From the NCBI GenBank assembly GCA_026671195.1, contig JAPOHD010000005.1:1-64000 (forward strand): DNA of 64,000 bases, written 5' to 3'. The notes beneath the pieces are model-generated. The model had not been told where the DNA came from. It saw nothing but the letters and a program-made list of their open reading frames with translations, and made no database searches. The position numbers and the translations under genes are program-made. Shown in pieces: positions 46,856-56,359 of this stretch. Source of the DNA: Draconibacterium aestuarii. Lineage in GTDB: Bacteria > Bacteroidota > Bacteroidia > Bacteroidales > Prolixibacteraceae. The number at the start of each line of letters is the position of its first letter. The first letter of the stretch is position 1.

Positions 46856-47848
46856 ATGCCATTATTTGAAAGTTACGACAGAAGAATTAAGCAGATAGAT
46901 GCTGTTCTAAATTCATACGGAATTGCTTCGATTGAAGAAGCAAAACAAATTTGCGACGACAAAGGTGTTGATGTTTATAACGTTGTTAAAGACACACAGC
47001 CTATCGCATTCGAAAACGCAATGTGGGCTTATATTGTAGGTGCTGCCATTGCCATTAAAAAAGGTCAGACTGAAGCTTCTGATATTGCCTCAACTTTGGG
47101 CGAAGGTTTACAGGCTTTTTGTATTCCTGGATCGGTTGCTGATGATAGAAAAGTAGGTATTGGCCATGGTAACCTGGCTGCCATGCTTTTAAAAGAAGAG
47201 ACAAAATGTTTCGCTCTTTTAGCTGGTCACGAATCGTTTGCTGCTGCCGAAGGTGCCATAAAAATTGCCAACTTTGCTAACCGCGTGCGTAAAGAGCCTT
47301 TACGTGTAATCCTTAACGGACTAGGTAAAGATGCTGCTAAAATTATTTCACGTATCAACGGTTTTACTTATGTTGAAACTGAATTTGATTACGTAACAGG
47401 TGAAGTAAAAGAAGTAAGCCGTAAAAAATACTCGGATGGTACTCGCGGTGGTGTAAACTGTTACGGTGCTAACGATGTGCGCGAAGGTGTTGCTATTCTT
47501 CATAAAGAAGGTGTTGATGTATCGATTACCGGTAACTCAACTAACCCAACACGTTTCCAGCACCCTGTTGCAGGTACATACAAAAAAGAGTGTTTAGAGC
47601 AAGGTAAAAAATACTTCTCTGTTGCTTCTGGTGGTGGTACTGGTCGTACTTTACACCCCGACAACATGGCTGCAGGTCCTGCTTCGTATGGTATGACTGA
47701 TACTATGGGACGTATGCACTCTGATGCACAGTTCGCTGGTTCTTCTTCAGTTCCTGCTCACGTTGAGATGATGGGATTGATTGGAATGGGTAACAATCCA
47801 ATGGTTGGTGCATCTGTTGCTGTTGCAGTAGCAGTTTCGCAAGCTTAA
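46856..47848 (+). CDS. GGGtGRT family protein
   Basis: The 330-aa protein is named after the motif visible here (SGGGTGRTLHPDNMAAGP, ~265-280). Other clear parts are ALLAGHESFAAAEGAIK and an alanine/valine-rich C-terminus (ASVAVAVAVSQA). The biochemical role is unknown. Its codons are as biased as those of the partner gene upstream. The last ~65 coding bases and the terminator are copied again 225 bases downstream. Confidence 0.9.
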   Translation: MPLFESYDRRIKQIDAVLNSYGIASIEEAKQICDDKGVDVYNVVKDTQPIAFENAMWAYIVGAAIAIKKGQTEASDIASTLGEGLQAFCIPGSVADDRKVGIGHGNLAAMLLKEETKCFALLAGHESFAAAEGAIKIANFANRVRKEPLRVILNGLGKDAAKIISRINGFTYVETEFDYVTGEVKEVSRKKYSDGTRGGVNCYGANDVREGVAILHKEGVDVSITGNSTNPTRFQHPVAGTYKKECLEQGKKYFSVASGGGTGRTLHPDNMAAGPASYGMTDTMGRMHSDAQFAGSSSVPAHVEMMGLIGMGNNPMVGASVAVAVAVSQA

Positions 47849-47909
47849 GATTTTTAATAAAATCGAAATATTTCAAGCCCTGTTGGTTTTTCCGGCAGGG
47901 CTTTTTGTT
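47781..47909 (+). repeat. direct repeat copy 1: GGGtGRT 3' end plus terminator
   Basis: This copy spans the last codons of the gene, its stop codon and the following hairpin. It pairs with copy 2 at 48006-48139, which is nearly identical apart from small insertions near its start and a 6-base deletion (GTAGCA) in the alanine/valine codons. Confidence 0.92.
47877..47908 (+). terminator. rho-independent terminator of the NifU-like/GGGtGRT operon
   Basis: The stem is GCCCTGTTGG with CCGGCAGGGC around a TTTTT loop (two G-T pairs), followed by a T run. It lies 28 bases after the GGGtGRT stop codon. Confidence 0.93.
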
Positions 47910-48005
47910 TGTGTGTAGCTGTTTCTATTCAATAGAATTAGCTTATAGATAGACAATTAATACATGTCGGCGAATTATAAAAAATCTATTTAATGAATTC
48001 TGTAA

Positions 48006-48139
48006 TTGGAACAGGTAACAACGTAATCCCAATGTGGGGTTGGTGCATCTGTTGCTGTTGCAGTTTCGCAAGCTTAAGATTTTTAATAAAATCGAAATAT
48101 TTCAGGCCCTGTTGGTTTTTCCGGCAGGGCTTTTTGTTT
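48006..48139 (+). repeat. direct repeat copy 2: duplicated GGGtGRT tail and terminator
   Basis: This pseudo-tail of the GGGtGRT gene carries no start of its own. It includes a second full terminator (stem from 48106). The gap between the copies (47910-48005) has no gene. It likely arose from a local duplication followed by decay. Confidence 0.92.
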
Positions 48140-48218
48140 TTGAAAAAATATACTTAGAGGTACAAAGTTTAAGAGAAATCCATAGCTTTGTGCCTCTCTT
48201 TTTAAACATTAGCTTACA

Positions 48219-48680
48219 ATGATAAATAATAATACAAAAGAAGAATTCATCACAGAAGCTCAGAAACTTTTTGATGAAGGTTATGCCTGCTCTCAATCAG
48301 TATTATTGGCTTTTGCCAATCATTTCAAATTAGATAAAACAACTGCCAAACGTATTTCGGCCACTTTTGGCGGAGGAATGGGACGCCTGCGCGAAACCTG
48401 TGGCGCAGTAACCGGGGGATTTATGGTTTTGGGACTGGCTTTTGGAAACGAAGAGCCTAACGACATGGACACCAAATTGAACAGTTACAAAAAAGTACGG
48501 GAATTAAACAAACTGGTAACCAAAGTGCATGGTACATCGAACTGCCGGCAGTTGTTGATTAAGCATGCCTCTGAGCAACAGGTAAAAGACAGGAAACACC
48601 ACAAACTGATTTGTCGGCAGGTTGTTGGCGATACCTCCGGACTTGTTTTCGATATTTTAAAAAATAGTCAGAAAATTTAG
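48219..48680 (+). CDS. C_GCAxxG_C_C family probable redox protein
   Basis: The 153-aa protein has the family's cysteine pattern: YACSQSVL near residue 27, a GGGMGRLRETCGAVTGG block (~48-65), then NCRQLL and LICRQVVGD. Such proteins are thought to be redox or electron-transfer related, but no function is proven. It is monocistronic, starting after the duplicated terminator. Confidence 0.9.
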   Translation: MINNNTKEEFITEAQKLFDEGYACSQSVLLAFANHFKLDKTTAKRISATFGGGMGRLRETCGAVTGGFMVLGLAFGNEEPNDMDTKLNSYKKVRELNKLVTKVHGTSNCRQLLIKHASEQQVKDRKHHKLICRQVVGDTSGLVFDILKNSQKI

Positions 48681-48942
48681 TCGTAACAATCTACTTCTCT
48701 ATCACACAAAACAAGAATCTTACTCCTTTTTAACCTACTCCCCATTTCATTAATACATTGGATTCCAACTGCAAGTATCATTGCATATCGGTGTAAAAAT
48801 TACTAACTTACATCGGTTGTAAACCGGCGTCTAAATTCAGAGTTAAAAATCCATTAATCTTACTCAATTATTGAAACAATTTGGAAGCTCCCGCGTTTAC
48901 CTTTCAGAAATTCAAAACGTACAAACGTAAGTTAAACAATAA

Positions 48943-50256
<1,314 letters not shown>

Positions 50257-50278
50257 GGATATTATTTAGATAATTTCA

Positions 50279-50312
50279 TAAACCGCTTTTCTTTTGAAAG
50301 GCGGTTTTTTTT
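50279..50312 (+). terminator. rho-independent terminator of eno
   Basis: The stem AAACCGC with GCGGTTT around a TTTT/GAAAG-type loop, followed by eight T, lies 23 bases after the enolase stop codon. Confidence 0.92.
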
Positions 50313-50445
50313 ATGCTATAAAATGGATTGCCTGAAAATTAAGGGATAAAATGCTGATACAAGCCTGACTTTGAAGTTTGGTATAATTTGAACAAATCAC
50401 TGAACTTACTTGCTTTATATAGAGGAAGAATAAACTTCAGAGTGT

Positions 50446-50640
50446 ATGTTTAAAAAATCTGGCATATTGTTATTTCTGCTTTTTGTATCGATATTGACAA
50501 AAGCACAGGCGCCCAGTGGCATACCTTACGGTAAAGCTGAGCCTCTGGAATTGAACCTGCTCAACATTATTCTTTTCATTGTATTCCCTATTCTGCTTCT
50601 AATCATTTACATTGTACGCAAACGCAACAGGCGAAAGTAA
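50446..50640 (+). CDS. small membrane protein
   Basis: The 64-aa protein has a cleavable-looking signal peptide (MFKKSGILLFLLFVSILTKA), then a short proline/glycine segment and one membrane helix (NIILFIVFPILLLIIYIV), ending in a basic tail RKRNRRK. The layout is one often seen for small Bacteroidota envelope proteins. The function is unknown. It converges with the cyclic-diphosphoglycerate synthase-like gene with an 18-base gap. Confidence 0.75.
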   Translation: MFKKSGILLFLLFVSILTKAQAPSGIPYGKAEPLELNLLNIILFIVFPILLLIIYIVRKRNRRK

Positions 50641-50657
50641 ACAAAACGACAACAGTG

Positions 50658-51995
50658 CTACAGTTTAAACTTCTCCATGAACTCATCCAAAATATCGCCA
50701 AGTTTCGGATAACCGATTTCTTCCAGGTCGTACATTACCCGTGTACTTGGTTTATTAATTTTTATTATGCGGCCCAGGTTAATGGGTGTGGCAATTATTA
50801 CCGAATCGCAATCGGTGGCATTAATGGTTGTTTCAAGGTCTTTTATCTGCTTGTCTCCATACCCCATTGCCGGAAGCAACTGACCGATATCCGGATAAAT
50901 TTTGAATGTTTTTGCCAATTTGCCAACCGCATATGGCCGAGGATCGATAATGTCGGATGCCCCGTATTTTTGAGCCGCCACTATTCCTGCCCCTATCTTC
51001 ATTTCGCCGTGTGTTAAAGTAGGACCATCTTCTACAACCAAAACCCGCTTGCCTTTGATAACCTCCGGATTTTCAACTTTTACGGGGCTGGCGGCATCGA
51101 TAACCACTGCTCCGGGATTAATTTTATCAATGTTCTCGCGCAATAGCTGAACATCTTCAGGAGCAGCAGTTTCAATTTTATTAATAATAATTACGTCAGT
51201 ATTTATCAGGTTTGCTTCGCTTGGATAATAGGTAAGCTCGGCCCCTACCCTGTGCGGATCGGCAATGGTAATAGTTAAATCAGGTACAAAAAACGAAAAA
51301 TCATTATTACCCCCGTCCCAAAGAATTACATCACAACCATCAGGATCGTTTTCAGCCACACGCAAAATCGCTTCGTAATCTATTCCGGCATAAATAACAT
51401 TGCCGCGTATCACATGCGGTTCGTATTCTTCCATTTCTTCAATAGTACATTTGTGTTTGGTCAAATCTTCAAGTGTAGCAAAACGTTGTACTTTCTGTTC
51501 GGCAAGATTTCCATAGGGCATGGGATGACGAACCGCAACCACTTTCAGTCCTTTTGCCATTAAAAGCTGAATAATCTTCCGGCTGGTCTGGCTTTTCCCA
51601 CATCCGGTGCGGGTGGCACAAACCGAAATTACCGGTTTTGTACTTTTCACCATAGTATATTTCGGGCTCAACAGCATAAAGTTTGCCCCTGCAGCGTTTA
51701 CTTTCGCTCCAATTCGCATCACATACTGGTTGGGCACATCGCTGTACGAAAATACACAGGTATCAACATTCATATCTTTTATCAATCGCGACAGTTCTTC
51801 CTGTGCGTAAATGGGAATGCCATTGGGATAAAGGCTACCGGCCAAAACTGCAGGATATTCTCTGCCGTCAATGTCGGGAATCTGTGCGGCAGTAAAAGCC
51901 ACAACTTCGTACACTTCATTATCTCTGAACACGGTATTGAAATTATGAAAATCCCTTCCGGCAGCGCCAAGAATTAGAACACGCTTTTTACTCAT
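50658..51995 (-). CDS. cyclic 2,3-diphosphoglycerate synthase-like GTPase
   Basis: The best start is ATG 51995 (MSKKRVLILG); the frame is open to a TTG at 52019. The 445-aa product has an N-terminal Rossmann-like part (RVLILGAAGRDFHNFNTVFR), a P-loop NTPase domain with Walker A SVCATRTGCGKSQTS near residue 140, ILWDGGNNDFSF (Walker B-like), and NKxE-type INKIETA. This fits the family annotated as cyclic 2,3-diphosphoglycerate synthase. That activity is known from methanogens; in Bacteroidota it is untested. It lies close to enolase, whose substrate is chemically related, though the genes are not co-transcribed. Confidence 0.85.
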   Translation of the reverse strand: MSKKRVLILGAAGRDFHNFNTVFRDNEVYEVVAFTAAQIPDIDGREYPAVLAGSLYPNGIPIYAQEELSRLIKDMNVDTCVFSYSDVPNQYVMRIGAKVNAAGANFMLLSPKYTMVKSTKPVISVCATRTGCGKSQTSRKIIQLLMAKGLKVVAVRHPMPYGNLAEQKVQRFATLEDLTKHKCTIEEMEEYEPHVIRGNVIYAGIDYEAILRVAENDPDGCDVILWDGGNNDFSFFVPDLTITIADPHRVGAELTYYPSEANLINTDVIIINKIETAAPEDVQLLRENIDKINPGAVVIDAASPVKVENPEVIKGKRVLVVEDGPTLTHGEMKIGAGIVAAQKYGASDIIDPRPYAVGKLAKTFKIYPDIGQLLPAMGYGDKQIKDLETTINATDCDSVIIATPINLGRIIKINKPSTRVMYDLEEIGYPKLGDILDEFMEKFKL

Positions 51996-52235
51996 GATAC
52001 CTAAGTTTTGATTACCCAAAATGTAAACAGATTTAGCCTCATAAAACAGGATAAAACTCAGTATTGAATAAATGAACAGGTAAGTAAAGCAGATGAGAAC
52101 TCGACCACCTACGAGCCAGAAAAGATTGAATCAATCTCTTTTCAATCTTCATCAATCTGTTTTCAACCTGAAACCAAATGATAATATTTTACTCTAAAAA
52201 ATACAAACCTCATTGATAAGATACTACACTTTAAA

Positions 52236-53009
52236 CTACTTCAAACCTTCAATCCACTTAAGAATTTTTTTGAAATGTGTTCCTTCCCAGTATATATGTC
52301 CGCAGCCTTTACATTTCCAAAACTCATTGTATGTAGTAAAAGTATCTTCGGGCACCTTTTTTCTTACTTCATTTTTATCAACCTCTGCTAAGGTGCCATT
52401 GCAAGCTGAACAACGTGTAAAAGGTCGGAAATTATTTTGTAACTGTAAGCGTCCAACCACTTCTGTCAATTGTTTTTTCGGGTCATCAGTGCGTAACCAG
52501 TAACCGTGTTTTACCGCCGAATGTTTTAGCACGCCTATATCGCGTGTAAGAATAGTCCGTTTTTCGGCAAGAGATATAGCTACGAGCTCTTCGTCGGCAT
52601 AGTCATTCCGATACAAGGTATCGAAACCAAGCAGTCGCAACTTTTGTGCTAATTTTCCCAGATTAACATCAACTACAAATTTTGTATTCCGAAGTGGCTT
52701 GGGCCTGAGCCGGACAAGAGGAGAAATGTCGAGCGATTCAAACACCGGGTACACAGAAACCTGTTCTCCCCCTTTTAACAGGAAATCGAAATTTACCGAA
52801 GTCCCGTCAACCAATACCAGATCAACTTCAGCCTGAGGAATGCCAATGGCTTCGATTGTATTTTTCACAGAAGGTGTTCCTGTAAAAGTAAATGGAAATG
52901 ATTTCTTTCTCAGACCTTCCGGCAGAAAATCATTTAACTCCTCGTAAAAGCGAAAATATGATGTCCGTTTTACTGCTTCGTGATTTGTATGGTTTACTCC
53001 GTTTCCCAA
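52236..53009 (-). CDS. Mut7-C RNase-domain protein with ubiquitin-like N-terminus
   Basis: The 257-aa protein carries a beta-grasp/ThiS-like Mut7-C ubiquitin domain at ~15-100 (SYFRFYEELNDFLPEG, VDLVLVDGTSVNF). A Mut7-C PIN-type domain follows at ~105-205 (KFVVDVNLGKLAQKLRLLGF, then ILTRDIGVL). A zinc ribbon (CSACNG and CKGCGH) lies near the C-terminus. The conserved Asp residues in FVVDVNLG and LTRDIGV support nuclease activity. The biological target is unknown. Confidence 0.92.
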   Translation of the reverse strand: MGNGVNHTNHEAVKRTSYFRFYEELNDFLPEGLRKKSFPFTFTGTPSVKNTIEAIGIPQAEVDLVLVDGTSVNFDFLLKGGEQVSVYPVFESLDISPLVRLRPKPLRNTKFVVDVNLGKLAQKLRLLGFDTLYRNDYADEELVAISLAEKRTILTRDIGVLKHSAVKHGYWLRTDDPKKQLTEVVGRLQLQNNFRPFTRCSACNGTLAEVDKNEVRKKVPEDTFTTYNEFWKCKGCGHIYWEGTHFKKILKWIEGLK

Positions 53010-53299
53010 AATTTCCTGAAATATATTTCACCATTAAAGATAAAAACATTTGGGCGACAGAAAAAAGCCCCCGCAACACAGGTATCTTTTCGCATTGATA
53101 CACTTGTATACGGAGGCCCCGATACCTATATTTAAGTATGAAACGAGCATGTAAAATATTTACACACAAGAGAATAATTAAAATTAGCGAGTTACATACT
53201 ATACCTTTAAAAACAAACAATTTTAATAGTATGAAAACCTGTTCCTTTAATCAAGATTGATTATTGATTTATAGATAAAACGATTTACTCCAACAGATA

Positions 53300-54781
53300 T
53301 TAATTCAAATCAATTTGTGGATTATTGTTTATTTCGCTTTCCGGAATTTCAAAAATCATACGTTTATCATTATACTCATAACTGGAGTTTGCCAGGTATT
53401 TATGATTAGCTCCCCTGCCCATGGTCTTATTCATTCTTTTCGCTGCAAACAGACTTTTCCCTTCACCCCAGGTTTCGATTCTCCACTGCAGGTATATTTC
53501 GTCCATCAATTGAGCATTCGACAAAGCATTAATTCGCGTAGCCGCTCCCGATTCGCGTTCAGCCAGAAGCATTTTTAATACCTTTTTCGATTCGTTGACA
53601 TCGATATGTGCATATGCCTCGGCTGCAACCAGGTACATTTCGGCCACACGCATATAAACAATATCGTTTTCCCATAGTTTGTCTGCAAAAATCACCCGGT
53701 CGTTGTCGTAAAATTTATAGGTTGGGTGCAGATAGTAATTATTATCCTCATCATCTAAAAACTGTAGCTTGCGAACATCGTTTTCAGGAATGGCATTAAA
53801 TAAACTAATATCAATGGCTTTTCCATCGCCGGCGCCGGCGTAACTATAAGTAAAAATATCCATCATTCCCCAAAAGGTAGCAAGGCTGGCAGTATTCTCT
53901 TTGGTAATATCAACACCCCACATCCAACCGGGAATGTTTATCGAGTTAAACCCGCTTTGAACAACCTCATCTTTATCCATTAAACTAAATTCGCCGGAAG
54001 ATAAAATTTCTGACGACAGCAGGGCAGCTTTATCGTATTCGCCGCTTGAAAGGTAAGCGTAAGCAAGTAAGCCTTTGGCCACACTTTGGTTTATTTCGTT
54101 TTTATTTGTCCGAGTAAAACCATCCAGCATTTCAACAGCAAGTTCCAGGTCGGAAATAACAAAGTTGTACACATCTTCTACCGATGAAAGTGCTGCTGCT
54201 TCGGCAGTTGTTTGCGATTTGTAAATGGGCAATGCCATTTCAGTGGGATTATCGGAGAACGGATGTTGATATAAATTTACAAGGTTGTAATAAGCATAAG
54301 CGCGCAGAGCCAGCGCCTGTCCGTAGGCACTCTGGTTTGCATCACCTATCGAATCGTTGTCGAAAGCATCAATAACCGAGTTGGCACCTTTTATAATCTG
54401 AAAATAATACCTCCATATTTTATAGGCCCTGCCATCGGTGCGGTTCATTGAGTTAAGTTCGTAATCCTGAGAAAACCATCCGTAAGTTTTTCCTACAAGA
54501 ACCATGTCTCCACACATTAAATCGGTTACAATATCGATGGATTTTTGCCCGAAATCATCGTGATCGCCGGTTCCGCCGGTTCCCCACGCAAACGTTGTTG
54601 AATAAACCCCACGTATTATCCCTTTTGGGATTTCCGAATTAACCGGAGAATATTTTTTAATCTGTTCTCCTGTTAGATAATCGGACGGTTCACGATTAAG
54701 ATAATCTTCGCTGCACCCAAACAAAAGTACGAATGAGAATAATGTTAATATGCTAAATGTATTGATTGTTGACTTCATCAT
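53300..54781 (-). CDS. SusD/RagB-family lipoprotein with truncated SusC partner
   Basis: The 493-aa lipoprotein has lipobox LFGC, followed by EDYLNREPSDYLTGEQI. It has a complete SusD helical layout (ALALRAYAYYNLVNLYQHPF, typical SusD TPR helix) and a C-terminal RIETWGEGKSLFAAKRMN in place of the usual R-R-E-L region. It starts 15 bases after the end of a SusC remnant that lacks its plug and most of its barrel. The lipoprotein gene itself looks intact but has lost its partner and probably its promoter. Confidence 0.92.
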   Translation of the reverse strand: MMKSTINTFSILTLFSFVLLFGCSEDYLNREPSDYLTGEQIKKYSPVNSEIPKGIIRGVYSTTFAWGTGGTGDHDDFGQKSIDIVTDLMCGDMVLVGKTYGWFSQDYELNSMNRTDGRAYKIWRYYFQIIKGANSVIDAFDNDSIGDANQSAYGQALALRAYAYYNLVNLYQHPFSDNPTEMALPIYKSQTTAEAAALSSVEDVYNFVISDLELAVEMLDGFTRTNKNEINQSVAKGLLAYAYLSSGEYDKAALLSSEILSSGEFSLMDKDEVVQSGFNSINIPGWMWGVDITKENTASLATFWGMMDIFTYSYAGAGDGKAIDISLFNAIPENDVRKLQFLDDEDNNYYLHPTYKFYDNDRVIFADKLWENDIVYMRVAEMYLVAAEAYAHIDVNESKKVLKMLLAERESGAATRINALSNAQLMDEIYLQWRIETWGEGKSLFAAKRMNKTMGRGANHKYLANSSYEYNDKRMIFEIPESEINNNPQIDLN

Positions 54782-54796
54782 GTAAACTTTTTAGAT

Positions 54797-55306
54797 TTAA
54801 AACTGAACTTTTACACCGGCAGTAAAACTGCTTAACGGAGTGTAACTGTATGAGCTGGAATTACCGCTTTCAGAAGTGTTAGGAACAAAACCTTTACGCG
54901 CTGTAAGCATAAAAATATTGTCTCCGGCCATCCACAATGAAAGTCCTGTTAATTTTAATTGTTGAATTTTTACCACAGGGAAGTTATACGCTAACCTCGC
55001 ATTTGATAAGTTGAAATACGAATTACTTGTAATAAAGCGTGTCGACAAGGCGGTATCATACTTATCGTAATTGGCTGTTAAACGCGGCACATTGGTTACG
55101 TCGCCTTCTTTTTGCCAGCGCTGATAAATATCGACATGCCAATTATTTGCGCCAGGTGCATGATCGCTCATTAACACCGCGTAAGAATTATCGTACGAAT
55201 GCCCACCAAAACTATAGGCATATTGCATATCGAACGACCAGTTTTTATAGGCCAGATTTAAACTTAAACCACCTGCAATTGTTGGAACAACCGATTTTGT
55301 TACCAT
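54797..55306 (-). pseudogene. 3' fragment of a SusC-family TonB receptor gene
   Basis: Only the last ~170 residues of a SusC barrel remain: IAGGLSLNLAYKNWSFDMQY, then AYSFGGHSYDNSYA, NLSNARLAYNFPVVKIQQLK, and the terminal aromatic strand FTAGVKVQF. SusC proteins are ~1000 residues, so about 80% is gone, including signal, plug and TonB box. Homology ends near 55306, where plus-strand sequence of an unrelated gene tail begins. The in-frame ATG at 55306 is most likely an internal Met, not a true start. Confidence 0.88.
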
Positions 55307-55499
55307 CTCTTTCTCTGCAACTCAGTCTCGAAGTGCTGATATTTCGCTGTACAACAGCAAGGGAAGTTTGATTAGAACCGAACACCACCAAAATCCAACA
55401 AGTGTACGTATGGATATGACTGGCGTTCCAACAGGGATTTATTATCTTCAAATTAATGAGGCAGGAGCTACCAAAGCACTAAAGATCATTAAACAATAA
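55299..55499 (+). pseudogene. 3' fragment of a T9SS-sorted protein gene
   Basis: The plus frame ending at TAA 55497-55499 reads VTISFSATQSRSADISLYNS, then KGSLIRTE, MDMTGVPTGIYYLQI and ends KALKIIKQ. This is a textbook T9SS type A C-terminal sorting domain without its N-terminal protein. There is no start codon. It shares its first few bases with the end of the SusC remnant (back-to-back), marking a rearrangement junction. It is too short for a normal ORF call. Confidence 0.85.
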
Positions 55500-55553
55500 A
55501 GAACTCATATAATTTGGCAATGTTGATCGCCAGATTTTTTCATAGAATAAAAA

Positions 55554-55583
55554 AGGCTGTCAGTACCGACAGTCTTTTTTTTT
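55554..55583 (+). terminator. rho-independent terminator behind the T9SS gene remnant
   Basis: The stem GGCTGTC with GACAGTC, followed by a run of nine T, lies 55 bases after the remnant's stop codon. It shows that the original gene's 3' flank was carried along with it. Confidence 0.85.
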
Positions 55584-55800
55584 ATATCTACCATTCGCCA
55601 TTAACAGTGTTTGTTTTCAAATATAAACTGAAGAAAATACTTCCCACAGAATCTGCTGTCAATTATTGCTTAACCTATATCAGTTGAAAATATTTTACTG
55701 AAAATTCCCTTTATCTGAAATAAAAAATAGCAATTTGTATAAAATATACTTTCCGCCGCGACAGTATGTTCGTCCGCTGACCGACTGACAGGAAATTAGT

Positions 55801-55955
55801 AAGTGCGGACGTGTTTTTTCGGCTGCGGAGACTCTCCAGGCACCTGCGGAGACCTTCCAGGCGGCTGCGGACGCGTTTTTTTGGCTGCGGAAGGCGCACA
55901 GACGGCTGCGGACGCATATTTTTTAACTGCGGAGACCTTAACCACAACTGCGGAG
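55801..55955. repeat. array of imperfect 21-bp repeats with CTGCGGA core
   Basis: Seven full units and one partial start at 55801, 55822, 55843, 55864, 55884, 55905, 55926 and 55947; one unit is 20 bases and the rest are 21. Each opens with a conserved core close to GCTGCGGA, followed by ~13 variable bases. The array is GC-rich against its AT-rich surroundings. Frames through it on both strands give implausible proteins. The period of exactly two helical turns is notable. Confidence 0.88.
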
Positions 55956-56315
55956 TGTTATATAGCCTGTTTTTACGTCATGCTGAACTTGTTTCTGCAT
56001 CTCATCTGTCATTAACTCATTAGGCCCATTAAAAAAGGGGTGTCCACTACTTGTGACAGATTCATCTTATTTCAACAGTTGACTTTGGTGTTTCGTCTTG
56101 AACAACTTACAAACATTGAACCCGGCTTGTGCATTAAGGAGTTGTCACAAAGGGACCCCGGTAAGAAATTCTGAAATAGTAAATGCGGGCATTGGGGAGG
56201 TGTTTATATAACGGAAGAATTAGATCGGATTTTAGCTTCACTCACTGTCCAATCGCATGTGGAACTTCCAATTTTGGTTAACATTCCAAAGATGCACAGC
56301 AATCGTATTAAGCCA
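55956..56315. other. gene-poor region after the 21-bp repeat array
   Basis: These 360 bases have no coding frame I can support on either strand. Short open stretches exist, but none matches a family. It may be decayed DNA linked to the rearrangement upstream. Confidence 0.5.
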
Positions 56316-56353
56316 TAAAAAAGGGTGGATGTCAGAAACATCCACCCTTTTTA
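56316..56353 (-). terminator. bidirectional rho-independent terminator of the NmrA gene
   Basis: A near-perfect stem (AAGGGTGGATGT with ACATCCACCCTT) has a CAGAA-type loop, with A tracts on one side and T tracts on the other. It lies just downstream of the minus-strand stop codon at 56360. Confidence 0.93.
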
Positions 56354-56359
56354 TCTACA

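Noticed and set aside
47910-48222. 62-codon plus-strand frame at 48034-48222 as a small gene
   Set aside because: It runs through the duplicated GGGtGRT tail and its terminator hairpin, so it is not a plausible protein.
55801-55955. CRISPR array
   Set aside because: Repeat core is only 7-8 bases, period 21, no ~30-base spacers and no cas genes in the window.
55711-56015. open frames through the 21-bp repeats on both strands
   Set aside because: The products are Cys/Gly- or Arg/Leu-rich repeats of the DNA period, without start signals or family; better explained as non-coding repeat.
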